15,546 nt of DNA, from contig JAQTUY010000007.1 of the NCBI GenBank assembly GCA_028707105.1, forward strand, positions 10,842-26,387, in the 5' to 3' direction. How positions within the stretch are numbered: position 1 is the first letter of the stretch; each line of letters begins with the position of its first letter. The notes under the pieces were generated by a model, which saw nothing but the letters and a program-made list of their open reading frames with translations, searched no databases and was not told where the DNA came from. The stretch is from Candidatus Omnitrophota bacterium. Its GTDB lineage: Bacteria; Omnitrophota; Koll11; Gygaellales; JAQTUY01. Positions 1 to 6,729 of the stretch are shown in pieces. The translations under genes and the position numbers were made by a program.

Positions 1-762
1 CCTCCGGAAATAGCCCGGATGGGTTATAGGCTTTTAAGGACTGTAAGTTCGAATGGCGACCCGTACCAGGCTATAAAGCAAAAAAGCAACCGCATCGCTT
101 TAAAGCTGTTAGGAAAATTAAAGGGTAAGTTAAGCCGTTCAAAAGACCGGCTTTTAACGGCGGTAGAATTAGCTATTGCCGGCAATATCGTGGATTTTGG
201 CGTAAAAAATAATTTGAATATCAGGGCTGAGTTAAAAAAAATACTCGCGGAGGAAAATAAGGTTATTCATAAGCGATCAATATTTCATTATGCCGAATTC
301 AGGCAGGCGCTAAAGGAAGCAAAAGATGTTTTATACCTGGCGGATAATGCCGGAGAAGTGGTGTTTGACCGGGTTTTAGTGGAAGAGATCAGGAAAGCCT
401 GTCCGGATAAAGGCGTTTATTACGCGGTAAAGGAAAGGCCGGTTATAAACGACGCGTTACTGGAAGACGCAAAAGTATGCGGCATAGATAAGGTGGCGCG
501 AATAATTTCTAATGGTACAGATGCCCCGGGAACGATCCTTGCTCTGTGTTCAAAAGAATTTAAGCAAATTTATAAGAACGCGGGCATAGTGATCAGTAAA
601 GGCCAGGGTAATTTTGAATCATTATCCAGCGAGAAAAGGCCCATTTTTTTCTTATTTATGGTGAAATGCCCGGTGGTGGCGAAAGAAACGGGTTGTAAGA
701 TCGGAAGCATAGTATTATATTACAACCTAAGTAAAGGCAGAGGTTTTAAAAAATGCGGATAA
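1..762 (+). CDS. DUF89 / ARMT1-like damage-control phosphatase, 5' partial
   Basis: The reading frame is open to the first base of the window, and the residues before the first ATG (19) already fit the family, so the true start lies upstream. About 253 codons are present, against roughly 290 for the family; the N-terminal Cys-containing segment is missing. Family signatures seen are an N-terminal DPY..IKQKSN stretch, the metal-site motif LADNAGEVVFDR near the middle, and a C-terminal KGQGNFESL followed by RPIFFLFMVKCPVVA. DUF89 proteins are cytosolic metal-dependent phosphatases that hydrolyse damaged or surplus phosphometabolites; the substrate here cannot be told from sequence. The gene overlaps the next one by 10 nt, so the two are probably cotranscribed and translationally coupled. 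Family assignment is confident, substrate unknown. Confidence 0.85.
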   Translation, partial: PPEIARMGYRLLRTVSSNGDPYQAIKQKSNRIALKLLGKLKGKLSRSKDRLLTAVELAIAGNIVDFGVKNNLNIRAELKKILAEENKVIHKRSIFHYAEFRQALKEAKDVLYLADNAGEVVFDRVLVEEIRKACPDKGVYYAVKERPVINDALLEDAKVCGIDKVARIISNGTDAPGTILALCSKEFKQIYKNAGIVISKGQGNFESLSSEKRPIFFLFMVKCPVVAKETGCKIGSIVLYYNLSKGRGFKKCG

Positions 763-1466
763 AGGTGATTTTCGACAAACGCGCTTTAGAGGCGCGTCTG
801 CGTACCGGTTGGGGCGTGTCCTTTTTAATTGACGGGAAAATTTTATTTGATACCGGAGAAAAGGGCGAGTGGCTTATAGAAAACATGCGTTCTTTAGGGA
901 TCGATATAAACACGATCGAAGCAGTAGTAATTTCTCACGACCATTGGGATCACTGGGGAGGGCTGTGGGATATACTAAAAGAAAGAAAAGGGCTTAAGGT
1001 GTATTCTTGCCCCGGTTTTAGCAAAGAATTTAAAGATAAAGTAAAAAACGCGCAGGGAGAACTTATCGCAGTAGAAAGGGTTATTGAGATCGCCCCGGAT
1101 ATTTATATTACCGGAGAGATCCCCGGCGCCTATCACGGTAAATATATGGCCGAACAGGCGGCGGTATTAAAAACAAAAAACGGGCTGACCGTCATTACCG
1201 GATGCGCGCATCCGGGTATTTTAAAAATGGTAGAGAAGGCGAAGGAAAAATTTTCTGCCGAACCTGTTTATCTGGTATTGGGCGGATTTCATCTGAAGGA
1301 GTCGGATAGGCGGGCAATCGAGATAGTAGCCGAGAATTTTAAGAAAATGGGTATATTAAAAGCCGGGCCTACGCATTGTTCCGGGGATATGGCGGAAGAT
1401 ATCTTTAAAAAATATTATGAGGGAAATTTTATAGCGGTTAATGTGGGGCAGGAGATGGAGGTTTAA
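753..1466 (+). CDS. Metallo-beta-lactamase-fold hydrolase (DHPT/AIR-like subgroup)
   Basis: This 237-aa protein has the MBL signature HxHxDH as H62, H64, D66, H67 in VISHDHWDHWGG. Later metal-ligand candidates are H153 (TGCAHPG), H180 (LVLGGFHL) and H208 (GPTHCSGD). The LDTG-type strand appears as LFDTGEKG at about residue 31. The GCAHPGI and GGFHL motifs resemble the MBL subgroup often annotated as 7,8-dihydropterin-6-methyl-4-(beta-D-ribofuranosyl)-aminobenzene-5'-phosphate synthase. That name is usually a loose transfer outside methanogens, so I keep only a cytosolic binuclear-metal hydrolase. The ATG lies inside the end of the DUF89 gene and the next gene starts 4 nt after its stop, so this is the second gene of an operon. 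Confidence 0.85.
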   Translation: MRIKVIFDKRALEARLRTGWGVSFLIDGKILFDTGEKGEWLIENMRSLGIDINTIEAVVISHDHWDHWGGLWDILKERKGLKVYSCPGFSKEFKDKVKNAQGELIAVERVIEIAPDIYITGEIPGAYHGKYMAEQAAVLKTKNGLTVITGCAHPGILKMVEKAKEKFSAEPVYLVLGGFHLKESDRRAIEIVAENFKKMGILKAGPTHCSGDMAEDIFKKYYEGNFIAVNVGQEMEV

Positions 1467-1470
1467 CAGA

Positions 1471-2130
1471 ATGGCAGGCCAGATCTTAAAAGAGTTGAAG
1501 GCGCACGCTCCTTTCACCGTATTTGGGACAATTACGGGGATAGCGGTTATGTTTTTTTCGTTGAAATTTCCGTATCAGGTTTCATATAATATTTTCTACG
1601 TGTTGCATCCTTTGCACGTGTTTTTAAGCGCGCTGGTTACCGCGGCAATGTACAGGCTGCACACCTGTCCCAGTATCGGCATTAATTGTATCAAGGGAAA
1701 ATGCAATTTTTGGGCTTTGACTGTAATAGGTTATGTTGGATCCGTGGGGATCGCCACTATCAGCGATTCCCTTATCCCTTACGCGGCTGAATCATTGCTG
1801 GGTATGCCTAATAAAGGGATACACCTCGGTTTTATCGAGAAATGGTGGCTGGTCAATCCTTTGGCTGTTTTAGGCATAGTCATCGCTTATTTTAAACCAA
1901 GGACAAAATTTCCTCATGCCGGGCATGTATTGTTAAGCACCTGGGCCTCTTTGTTCCATATGCTCATGGCCGGCATAGGCAGCTTAAATTGGTTTTTATG
2001 CGCGGCCATTTTTATATTTTTGTTTTTAGCAGTTTGGCTTCCTTGTTGCGTGAGTGATATAATTTTTCCGCTGTTATTTGTAAAAGGCGAAAGAACTCCG
2101 GGAATTAAAATCCGGAACAAAAATTTATGA
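1471..2130 (+). CDS. His/Cys-rich polytopic membrane protein, family not recognised
   Basis: I choose ATG 1471, giving 219 aa, because GGAGG (1457-1461) sits about 9 nt upstream. An in-frame ATG at 1441 would lie inside the preceding gene without a better site. Five or six hydrophobic segments are visible at roughly residues 15-33, 38-60, 82-105, 127-141, 150-170 and 175-204. Potential metal ligands lie in or beside them: H12, H46, H49, H64, a cysteine trio C66/C73/C78, D99, H118, H149, H152, H163 and the C192-C193 pair followed by D196. This layout suggests an inner-membrane transporter or sensor for a metal ion. That is inference from residue composition only; I do not recognise the family. 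Its stop overlaps the cupin gene start (ATGA). Confidence 0.75.
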   Translation: MAGQILKELKAHAPFTVFGTITGIAVMFFSLKFPYQVSYNIFYVLHPLHVFLSALVTAAMYRLHTCPSIGINCIKGKCNFWALTVIGYVGSVGIATISDSLIPYAAESLLGMPNKGIHLGFIEKWWLVNPLAVLGIVIAYFKPRTKFPHAGHVLLSTWASLFHMLMAGIGSLNWFLCAAIFIFLFLAVWLPCCVSDIIFPLLFVKGERTPGIKIRNKNL

Positions 2131-2447
2131 ATAAGACCGGGCCTTTTGTTAAGACGCTTGACGGAGCAAGGCAATTTAAGCGCATATTGGGCAATTCTAA
2201 AAAGAAAAGAGGCTTAGCTTCGGGGTTTGTAATCCTTAAAAAACGCGCCGCGGTAGGGCTCCATAATACAGGAAAAAGAGAAGAGGTCTTAGTCATCCTA
2301 CAGGGCACGGCGCAGGTTAGTATCGCGGATAAGCGGTTTATTTTAAAAAAAGGAACGGTACTATATATTCCGCCTGATACTTTGCACAATGTGGAAAATT
2401 CTCACGCGCGCTTGCTTAAATATCTATATGTTACCGCGGGGATATAA
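2127..2447 (+). CDS. Small single-domain cupin protein
   Basis: A 106-aa protein with one cupin beta-barrel. Motif 1 covers G44-L45-H46 through E52-E53 to the LQG turn at residues 58-60. Motif 2 is the YIPPDTLHNV segment with H87. Motif 1 has a single His (H46) where many cupins have HxH, so the metal site, if present, would use H46, a Glu at 52 or 53, and H87. Such stand-alone cupins can be sugar-binding, isomerase-like or regulatory, and no substrate can be named here. The ATG overlaps the stop of the membrane-protein gene in an ATGA junction. It is the last gene of the first cluster, since a 93-nt gap follows. Confidence 0.8.
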   Translation: MNKTGPFVKTLDGARQFKRILGNSKKKRGLASGFVILKKRAAVGLHNTGKREEVLVILQGTAQVSIADKRFILKKGTVLYIPPDTLHNVENSHARLLKYLYVTAGI

Positions 2448-2540
2448 GTAGTTGATGCCCGTTTAATCTTTTAGATATACGTAGCCGGGAAAATAAAATT
2501 TTTAAGCGCGGCCCCGAAATTACTTGGGGGAAAGAATAAT

Positions 2541-2858
2541 ATGCTAAATTTTAGACAAATTGATGAAGCAAGAAAGGTCCTGGGGTTAGATGAAGAGGCA
2601 AGCATGGAAGAGATCAAGGATGCCTATAGAAATTTAGCTCTTAAATACCATCCGGATAGATGTAAAGAGAAGGACAAAAAGCACTGCGAAGAAATGTTAA
2701 AGAAAGTAAATTATGCAAAAGACACTATCGGAAGTTACTGCGCAAACTACAGGTATTCATTTAAGGAAAAAGAAGTCAAGAAGCATATTATGCCTAAAGA
2801 AGAATATGAGCATCTTAAAAGATTTTATGACGGCTGGTTTGGAGAGCTGGATCTATGA
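2541..2858 (+). CDS. Minimal J-domain (DnaJ-like) co-chaperone
   Basis: This 105-aa protein has a J domain at residues 8-66 carrying the diagnostic HPD tripeptide (H37-P38-D39) after a basic helix (YRNLALKYHPDR). It has no Gly/Phe linker, zinc-finger or C-terminal substrate domain, so it is a type III, J-only protein. J domains stimulate the ATPase of Hsp70 (DnaK) partners. What this one recruits is unknown; the charged C-terminal tail (about residues 70-105) is the only candidate client-binding part. A purine-rich GGGGGAAAG site (2526-2534) precedes the ATG. The gene ends in an ATGA overlap with the methyltransferase gene, so the two form a small operon. The 93-nt gap upstream holds no convincing promoter or terminator that I can see. 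Confidence 0.8.
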   Translation: MLNFRQIDEARKVLGLDEEASMEEIKDAYRNLALKYHPDRCKEKDKKHCEEMLKKVNYAKDTIGSYCANYRYSFKEKEVKKHIMPKEEYEHLKRFYDGWFGELDL

Positions 2859-3478
2859 GCGGCGTTTTTGATAAACATTACCGGAAATATGACGCCTGGT
2901 ATGACCAGCATAAATTCGCATTCTTATCTGAGCTGGAAGCGGTAAAAAAAGTCCTGCCGCGGACCGGAAGAGGGCTGGAAATCGGCGTAGGCACCGGTAG
3001 GTTTGCCGCCAGCCTCGGTATTACAATGGGGATAGACCCGGCACGCCAGATGCTCAAGATTGCTCGAAAGAGGGGTGTGAATACCCGGCTGGGTTCCGGC
3101 GAAGAGTTGCTTTTTGGGGATAAGACCTTTGATTACGTCCTGATCATTATTACTTTATGTTTTGTAAAAAATCCTAAAAAAGTTATCGCGGAAACGTCGC
3201 GGATTCTGAAGAAAAACGGCAGGATAATAATCGGCATAATAGATAAAGAAAGTTTTCTGGGCAAATTTTACCGAAAAAAGAAAAGCGCGTTTTATAAAGG
3301 GGCAAAATTTTTTAGCGTGCAGGAAGTGACGGACCTGCTTAAGGCCGGCGGCTTTGGCCGGTTTTCTTATTACCAGACAATATCCATTTTTCCTGATATA
3401 ATGAAGTCAGTTGAGCAGCCTAAAAAAGGCTTTAGCCGGGGCGGTTTTGTAGTAATCGCCGGACGGCGAACAAAGTAG
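2855..3478 (+). CDS. Class I SAM-dependent methyltransferase
   Basis: A 207-aa protein with the Rossmann-type SAM-binding motif I, LEIGVGTGRF (residues 41-50), a GIDP acidic motif II at the end of strand 2, then the Methyltransf_11-like core (FDYVLIIITLCFV and a helix ending RILKKNGRIIIG). The N-terminal segment FDKHYRKYDAWYDQHKF is typical of small-molecule methyltransferases of the UbiE/Methyltransf_11 group, so the likely substrate is a small molecule or quinone-like compound rather than nucleic acid, but it cannot be identified. The start is fixed by the ATGA overlap with the J-domain gene. A run of about 140 nt without coding follows before phoB, so this gene ends its transcription unit. 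Confidence 0.82.
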   Translation: MSGVFDKHYRKYDAWYDQHKFAFLSELEAVKKVLPRTGRGLEIGVGTGRFAASLGITMGIDPARQMLKIARKRGVNTRLGSGEELLFGDKTFDYVLIIITLCFVKNPKKVIAETSRILKKNGRIIIGIIDKESFLGKFYRKKKSAFYKGAKFFSVQEVTDLLKAGGFGRFSYYQTISIFPDIMKSVEQPKKGFSRGGFVVIAGRRTK

Positions 3479-3537
3479 GGATATTTAATACTGCGTTTAT
3501 TGTCTCGGCCCTCCCTTTGAACATCCTATTTTCCGGC

Positions 3538-3586
3538 TTGTTTTAACTTTGGTCTATGGTACAATTAACATGACAGGCCGGATAAT
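3538..3586 (+). promoter_or_regulatory. Candidate phoB promoter with partial Pho box
   Basis: Two readings fit. One is a sigma70-like promoter, TTGTTT (3538-3543), 16 nt, TACAAT (3560-3565). The other is a PhoB-type arrangement with hexamers TTAACT (3543) and TTAACA (3565), exactly two 11-bp turns apart around a poor middle copy CTATGG (3554), and GATAAT (3581-3586) 10 nt downstream. This resembles the clearer Pho boxes at 6119 and 12639 but is degenerate. Autoregulation of phoB is common, so the second reading is plausible. The rest of 3479-3622 shows nothing else I can support. Confidence 0.4.
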
Positions 3587-3622
3587 CCGTTCGTGGTCAC
3601 CATCAGCCCTTTATTTAGTAAG

Positions 3623-4318
3623 ATGAAAGAAAAAATCCTTATAGTTGATGACGAGAAAGACATCGTCAAGATGTTGGATTATAACCTTAAAAAAGAGGGC
3701 TTCAGGACGGTAATCGCCCATGACGGAGAAGATGCCCTCAGGTCGGCGAATAAAGAACATCCCGACCTTGTGCTTCTGGATTTGATGCTTCCCGGACGGG
3801 ACGGTTTAGATGTCTGTAAGTCTCTTAAGAATGACCCTAAGACCGCGCGCATCCCGATAATCATGCTTACCGCCAAGACCCAGGAAGCGGATAAGATCGT
3901 GGGGCTGGAGTTAGGGGCGGATGATTACGTCACCAAACCTTTCAGCCCCCGCGAGCTTGTAGCCCGGATTAAAGCGGTCTTGCGCCGCGGCAACGACAAG
4001 GAGAAGCTTCCCGAAACATTAAAGGCCGGAGAGCTGGTTATGGATTTTGCGAGGATATCCGTAACCGTAAAAGATAAGCCCGTGGAGCTTACGGCCAAGG
4101 AGTTCGAGCTGTTAAAGACGCTGATCAAGGCCAGGGGCAGGGTCTTATCCCGGGATTACCTTCTTGATACCATCTGGGGTTTTGATAATGCCATGGAGAT
4201 CCAGACTCGCACCGTTGATGTGCATGTCAGGTCCCTTCGTAAAAAGCTCAAAAGCGAAGCTAAACATATTATTACGGTCAAGAATTACGGATATCGCTTT
4301 GATACGGAGGAAGATTAG
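3623..4318 (+). CDS. phoB: Phosphate regulon response regulator PhoB (OmpR/PhoB family)
   Basis: This 231-aa protein has a receiver domain (residues 2-120) and a winged-helix DNA-binding domain (about 130-229). The acidic pocket D9-D10, phospho-acceptor D53 (LLDLMLPG), switch T83 and K105 (TKPF) are all present. The C-terminal domain shows the OmpR/PhoB signature ELTAKEFELL and the recognition-helix region TRTVDVHVRSLRKKL, ending in NYGYRF. I place the start at ATG 3623 because the protein then begins MKEKILIVDDE as in the family. A GTG at 3593 would add ten unusual residues and has no ribosome site. Assignment to PhoB rather than another OmpR-type regulator rests on the adjacent PhoR-like kinase, two pst operons and phoU. 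It is expected to bind the 11-bp repeat sites at 6119 and 12639. Confidence 0.92.
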   Translation: MKEKILIVDDEKDIVKMLDYNLKKEGFRTVIAHDGEDALRSANKEHPDLVLLDLMLPGRDGLDVCKSLKNDPKTARIPIIMLTAKTQEADKIVGLELGADDYVTKPFSPRELVARIKAVLRRGNDKEKLPETLKAGELVMDFARISVTVKDKPVELTAKEFELLKTLIKARGRVLSRDYLLDTIWGFDNAMEIQTRTVDVHVRSLRKKLKSEAKHIITVKNYGYRFDTEED

Positions 4319-6096
4319 TGTGGGCTGCTGTCAGAAGTTTTAAATTCAAACTCGCCCTTTCCTATATATTGATCGTCGCGATCTCTCTGGGTATTGTCGC
4401 TTTTTTCCTTGACCGCAACCTCGAAGAAAATTCCCTTCTGGATATTAAATCTTCTCTGATCAACCAGGCTTATTTGATCCAGGCGCAGATCCCTGCCGAA
4501 ACTATGGCAAGGCAGGATTCTGTCTATCTGGATCCTCTGATCAAGCACTTAGGCGCCAAGATAAAATGCCGTATCACCGTCATTAGCGGCCGGGGGGAAG
4601 TTCTTGCCGACTCCGAAAAGCCGTTAAACGCGGCCTTGAAGATGGAGAACCACGCTAACCGCCCGGAGATACTATCGGCCTTGAGGGGCGAGCCGGGAGA
4701 GAGTATCAGGTATTCAGCGACCTTAAAGATCGACATGTTATATATAGCTCTTCCGTTGGAGCATAATGGAGAAATATCCGGTACCCTGAGATTGGCCATG
4801 CCGCTGGCAAATGTGCAGCGTATGCTTTGGAGCATCAGAAGGATAGTATTATGCAGCCTGATCCTTACTTTAGCAGTGGCTTTTGTGCTGGGCTCGCTCC
4901 TGATAAGGGGTATTATCCGGCCGGTCAATAGGATCATCACTGTGTCCCGCAAATTCTCCCAGGGGGATTTTAAGCACAGGATATTGCATGACTCCAATGA
5001 TGAGATCGGGGAGTTGGCGCTCACTTTAAATAAGATGGCCCAGGACATAGAAGATAAGATCCGGCAGACTGAAATACAGAACCAGCATCTGCGCGCGGCT
5101 TTTCAGAATATGGTAGAGGGTATAATCGTGACGGATAAAGACGGCCGTATAATTTCTTTTAATTCTTCTATCGAGAAAATATTCGGCATAACCAAGGAAC
5201 AGGCGCAGGGAAAATTCTTCCTGGAGGCTGTGCGCAATGACGACATCGAGGCGGTTATCAGCGATACCCTCAGGAAGAGCGAATTCATATCCCGGGAATT
5301 ATACCTTGTTTATCCCGTACGTAAATCCTTCCGGATAAATTCCTCGCCTATTTTTGAAAAAGGCCTGATCAACGGTTGTTTGTTAGTCATACACGATGTG
5401 ACTGAGATAAAAAGCCTGGAGAAGATGCGGCAGGATTTCGTGGCCAATGTCTCTCATGAGCTAAAAACCCCCCTTACTTCCATAAAGGGGTTTGTGGAAA
5501 CCCTGCTTGACGGTGCGATCGAAGACAAAGAGAACAGCCGGGAATTTTTAAAGATCATTGATGAGCATGTAAACCGTTTGGACAGCCTGGTAAATGACCT
5601 GCTGGATCTATCGTATCTTGAGTCTAAAGAGATCAGGCTGGACAAAGAGATGATCAACATCAGAGCGCTGGCCGAGCAGGTTTTATCGGGATTTAAGTCG
5701 CAATTAAAAAAGAAAGGCGTTGAGGCCCATAATGAACTGGATGCCGATCTATCAATTCTCGCCGATAAAAGCAAGATAGAGCAGGCCCTGACTAACCTGA
5801 TCGGCAATGCCATTAAGTTCAACCAGGATAACGGATCGCTTAACATATACTGCGCGAAACTAAAAAGTACGGTAAGGCTCACGGTGGAAGATTCCGGCAT
5901 CGGTATTCCGTCTAAAGATATCCCCCGCATTTTTGAGCGCTTTTACCGCGTGGACAAGACCCGGTCGCGCAGCCTGGGCGGAACCGGCCTGGGCTTATCG
6001 ATCGTCAAACATATCGTCGAGCTTCACGGCGGCTCCGTCGGCGTGGAAAGTACCGAAGGCCTCGGCTCCAAATTCCATATTCACCTTCCGATATAA
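4318..6096 (+). CDS. phoR: Phosphate regulon sensor histidine kinase PhoR
   Basis: A 592-aa inner-membrane kinase. It has TM1 at about residues 11-31, an extracytoplasmic domain of about 140 residues, TM2 at about 175-197, HAMP to about 250, PAS at about 258-365 (MVEGIIVTDKDGRIISFN), HisKA with phospho-acceptor H380 (VSHELKTPL), and HATPase_c with N box NLIGNAIKFN, G1 box DSGIGIP and G2 box GGTGLGLSIV. It is longer than E. coli PhoR (about 430 aa) because of the periplasmic domain. That layout is common in Gram-positive and many other lineages and could sense a signal outside the membrane in addition to Pst/PhoU. The start is GTG, sharing one base with the phoB stop, with GGAGG at 4306-4310 seven nt upstream. 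It should phosphorylate D53 of the adjacent PhoB. Confidence 0.92.
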   Translation: MWAAVRSFKFKLALSYILIVAISLGIVAFFLDRNLEENSLLDIKSSLINQAYLIQAQIPAETMARQDSVYLDPLIKHLGAKIKCRITVISGRGEVLADSEKPLNAALKMENHANRPEILSALRGEPGESIRYSATLKIDMLYIALPLEHNGEISGTLRLAMPLANVQRMLWSIRRIVLCSLILTLAVAFVLGSLLIRGIIRPVNRIITVSRKFSQGDFKHRILHDSNDEIGELALTLNKMAQDIEDKIRQTEIQNQHLRAAFQNMVEGIIVTDKDGRIISFNSSIEKIFGITKEQAQGKFFLEAVRNDDIEAVISDTLRKSEFISRELYLVYPVRKSFRINSSPIFEKGLINGCLLVIHDVTEIKSLEKMRQDFVANVSHELKTPLTSIKGFVETLLDGAIEDKENSREFLKIIDEHVNRLDSLVNDLLDLSYLESKEIRLDKEMINIRALAEQVLSGFKSQLKKKGVEAHNELDADLSILADKSKIEQALTNLIGNAIKFNQDNGSLNIYCAKLKSTVRLTVEDSGIGIPSKDIPRIFERFYRVDKTRSRSLGGTGLGLSIVKHIVELHGGSVGVESTEGLGSKFHIHLPI

Positions 6097-6118
6097 TTTC
6101 TCAAGCGCCCCAAAACTC

Positions 6119-6172
6119 TTAACCTACATTTTACTTCTTCTTCAAGCCCTTCTAACGCCCTTATTCTATACT
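6119..6172 (+). promoter_or_regulatory. Pho box and -10 element upstream of the microprotein-porin-pst1 operon
   Basis: Four hexamers start at 6119 (TTAACC), 6130 (TTTACT), 6141 (TTCAAG) and 6152 (CTAACG), an exact 11-bp period. They are followed after 9 nt by a -10-like TATACT (6167-6172). The same spacing (four repeats, 9 nt, -10) is present in the stronger site before pstS2. No good -35 hexamer exists, as expected when PhoB replaces its function. The first two copies match TT(A/T)ACA at 5 of 6 positions; the last two are weaker. A start of transcription about 7 nt after the -10 would fall on or next to the ATG at 6179. Confidence 0.6.
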
Positions 6173-6178
6173 TTAGCC

Positions 6179-6286
6179 ATGCTAAAGAAAATACGAAAAA
6201 CAATAACGAGAATAGCGTCCTTTATCCAAGAGGTCATTGACGATGAACTCCGCATAATGGACAGGTTCTACGGGCAATACGCTTAA
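6179..6286 (+). CDS. Microprotein 1 (35 aa), paralogue of microprotein 2
   Basis: The protein is a short basic-then-acidic helix: K3, K4, R6, K7 and R11 near the N-terminus, and D21, D22, E23 and D28 later. It has no signal peptide and no family I recognise. Support that it is real comes from the next small frame (6356). Aligned from Met with no gap, the two share M1, R6, I12, A13, F15, I20, D21, E23, R25, D28, F30 and Y34 (12 of 35). No Shine-Dalgarno site precedes the ATG, and the candidate -10 ends only 6 nt upstream, so it may be translated from a leaderless mRNA. Position behind a Pho box suggests phosphate-starvation expression. Function is unknown; membrane or protein-protein association through the amphipathic helix is only a guess. 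Confidence 0.5.
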   Translation: MLKKIRKTITRIASFIQEVIDDELRIMDRFYGQYA

Positions 6287-6355
6287 GCAGCCGTTTTGAT
6301 CCCGGATCGGAAAGCATAAGACAACAGCGCCTTATCCGGCAAATGGAGGGTTGGT

Positions 6356-6472
6356 ATGACGGCTATCTTTCGCAGGATCGTCTTCTTAATAGCAGATTTC
6401 TTTTGGAGGCTCATAGATAAAGAAGCGAGAAGAGTGGATGAGTTTAACTCAAGATATTTAAAGGCAAAATAA
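6356..6472 (+). CDS. Microprotein 2 (38 aa), hydrophobic helix plus charged tail
   Basis: The start is well supported: GGAGGG (6345-6350) lies 5 nt before the ATG. Residues 4-20 are largely hydrophobic (IFRRIVFLIADFFWRLI), enough for a short membrane-associated or amphipathic helix. A charged tail rich in K, E, R and D follows, ending YLKAK. It aligns without gaps to microprotein 1 and is three residues longer, so the pair looks like a tandem duplication that has diverged. It sits between phoR and the porin/pst genes on the same strand with no terminator visible, so it should belong to the Pho-controlled operon. No known family recognised. A role as a small regulator of the sensor, porin or transporter is speculation. 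Confidence 0.6.
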   Translation: MTAIFRRIVFLIADFFWRLIDKEARRVDEFNSRYLKAK

Positions 6473-6507
6473 ATAATGACCCTTGGAAGGGGGAAAGGAG
6501 GTGATAC

Positions 6508-6705
6508 ATGTATCCAATGGAGATGATGTCAAATATGCGCCGGGATTTTATTGCCAGTAACCTGCGTTCACAAATTAATCGGCTCTCAAATATACTGGTC
6601 AACCTTGAAGAAGATAAGAAGGTTGATTGCGATTATGCCAATGAATCGCTTAAAGAGATAGAAAACCGTCTGCGCCAGATAAGGAAGCTGTGCGCGGACA
6701 ACTGA
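6508..6705 (+). CDS. 65-aa predicted coiled-coil protein, unknown function
   Basis: The ATG at 6508 is preceded by AAAGGAGGTGAT (6494-6505), which matches the full complement of the usual 16S rRNA 3' end, with GGAGG 6 nt from the start. It is therefore probably translated strongly. After a Met-rich N-terminus (M1, M4, M6, M7, M10) the protein is almost entirely helix-forming and charged. Hydrophobic residues sit at heptad-like spacing in two stretches, about 15-34 and 44-62, separated by an acidic/basic turn with D39-C41-D42. This suggests a helical hairpin or an oligomerising coiled coil. It contains C41 and C62. No signal peptide or membrane segment is visible, so it is probably cytosolic. 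It lies 24 nt before the porin gene and presumably shares its transcript. Confidence 0.7.
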   Translation: MYPMEMMSNMRRDFIASNLRSQINRLSNILVNLEEDKKVDCDYANESLKEIENRLRQIRKLCADN

Positions 6706-6729
6706 TCATAATTAAGAGGAGGAGAATAA

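Noticed and set aside
1914..2389. Reverse-strand open frames opposite the membrane-protein and cupin genes
   Set aside because: They are fully antisense to well-supported genes, have no family motifs and no ribosome sites.
2512..2530. CCCC that could pair with the GGGGG ribosome site of the J-domain gene
   Set aside because: Only 4-5 bp, no supporting structure; too weak to call a regulatory hairpin.
5933..6178. Upstream extension of the microprotein 1 frame, including a hydrophobic Leu-rich run before its ATG
   Set aside because: It overlaps the PhoR C-terminus in another frame, and the Leu-rich run comes from the pyrimidine-rich Pho-box DNA. No usable start with a ribosome site exists before 6179.
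6302..6339. Inverted repeat between the microproteins; the right half resembles the enterobacterial REP element core GCGCCTTATCCGGC
   Set aside because: The left arm pairs only with a 10-nt bulge, the other REP half is missing, no second copy is in the window, and the gene content is not enterobacterial. Probably chance.
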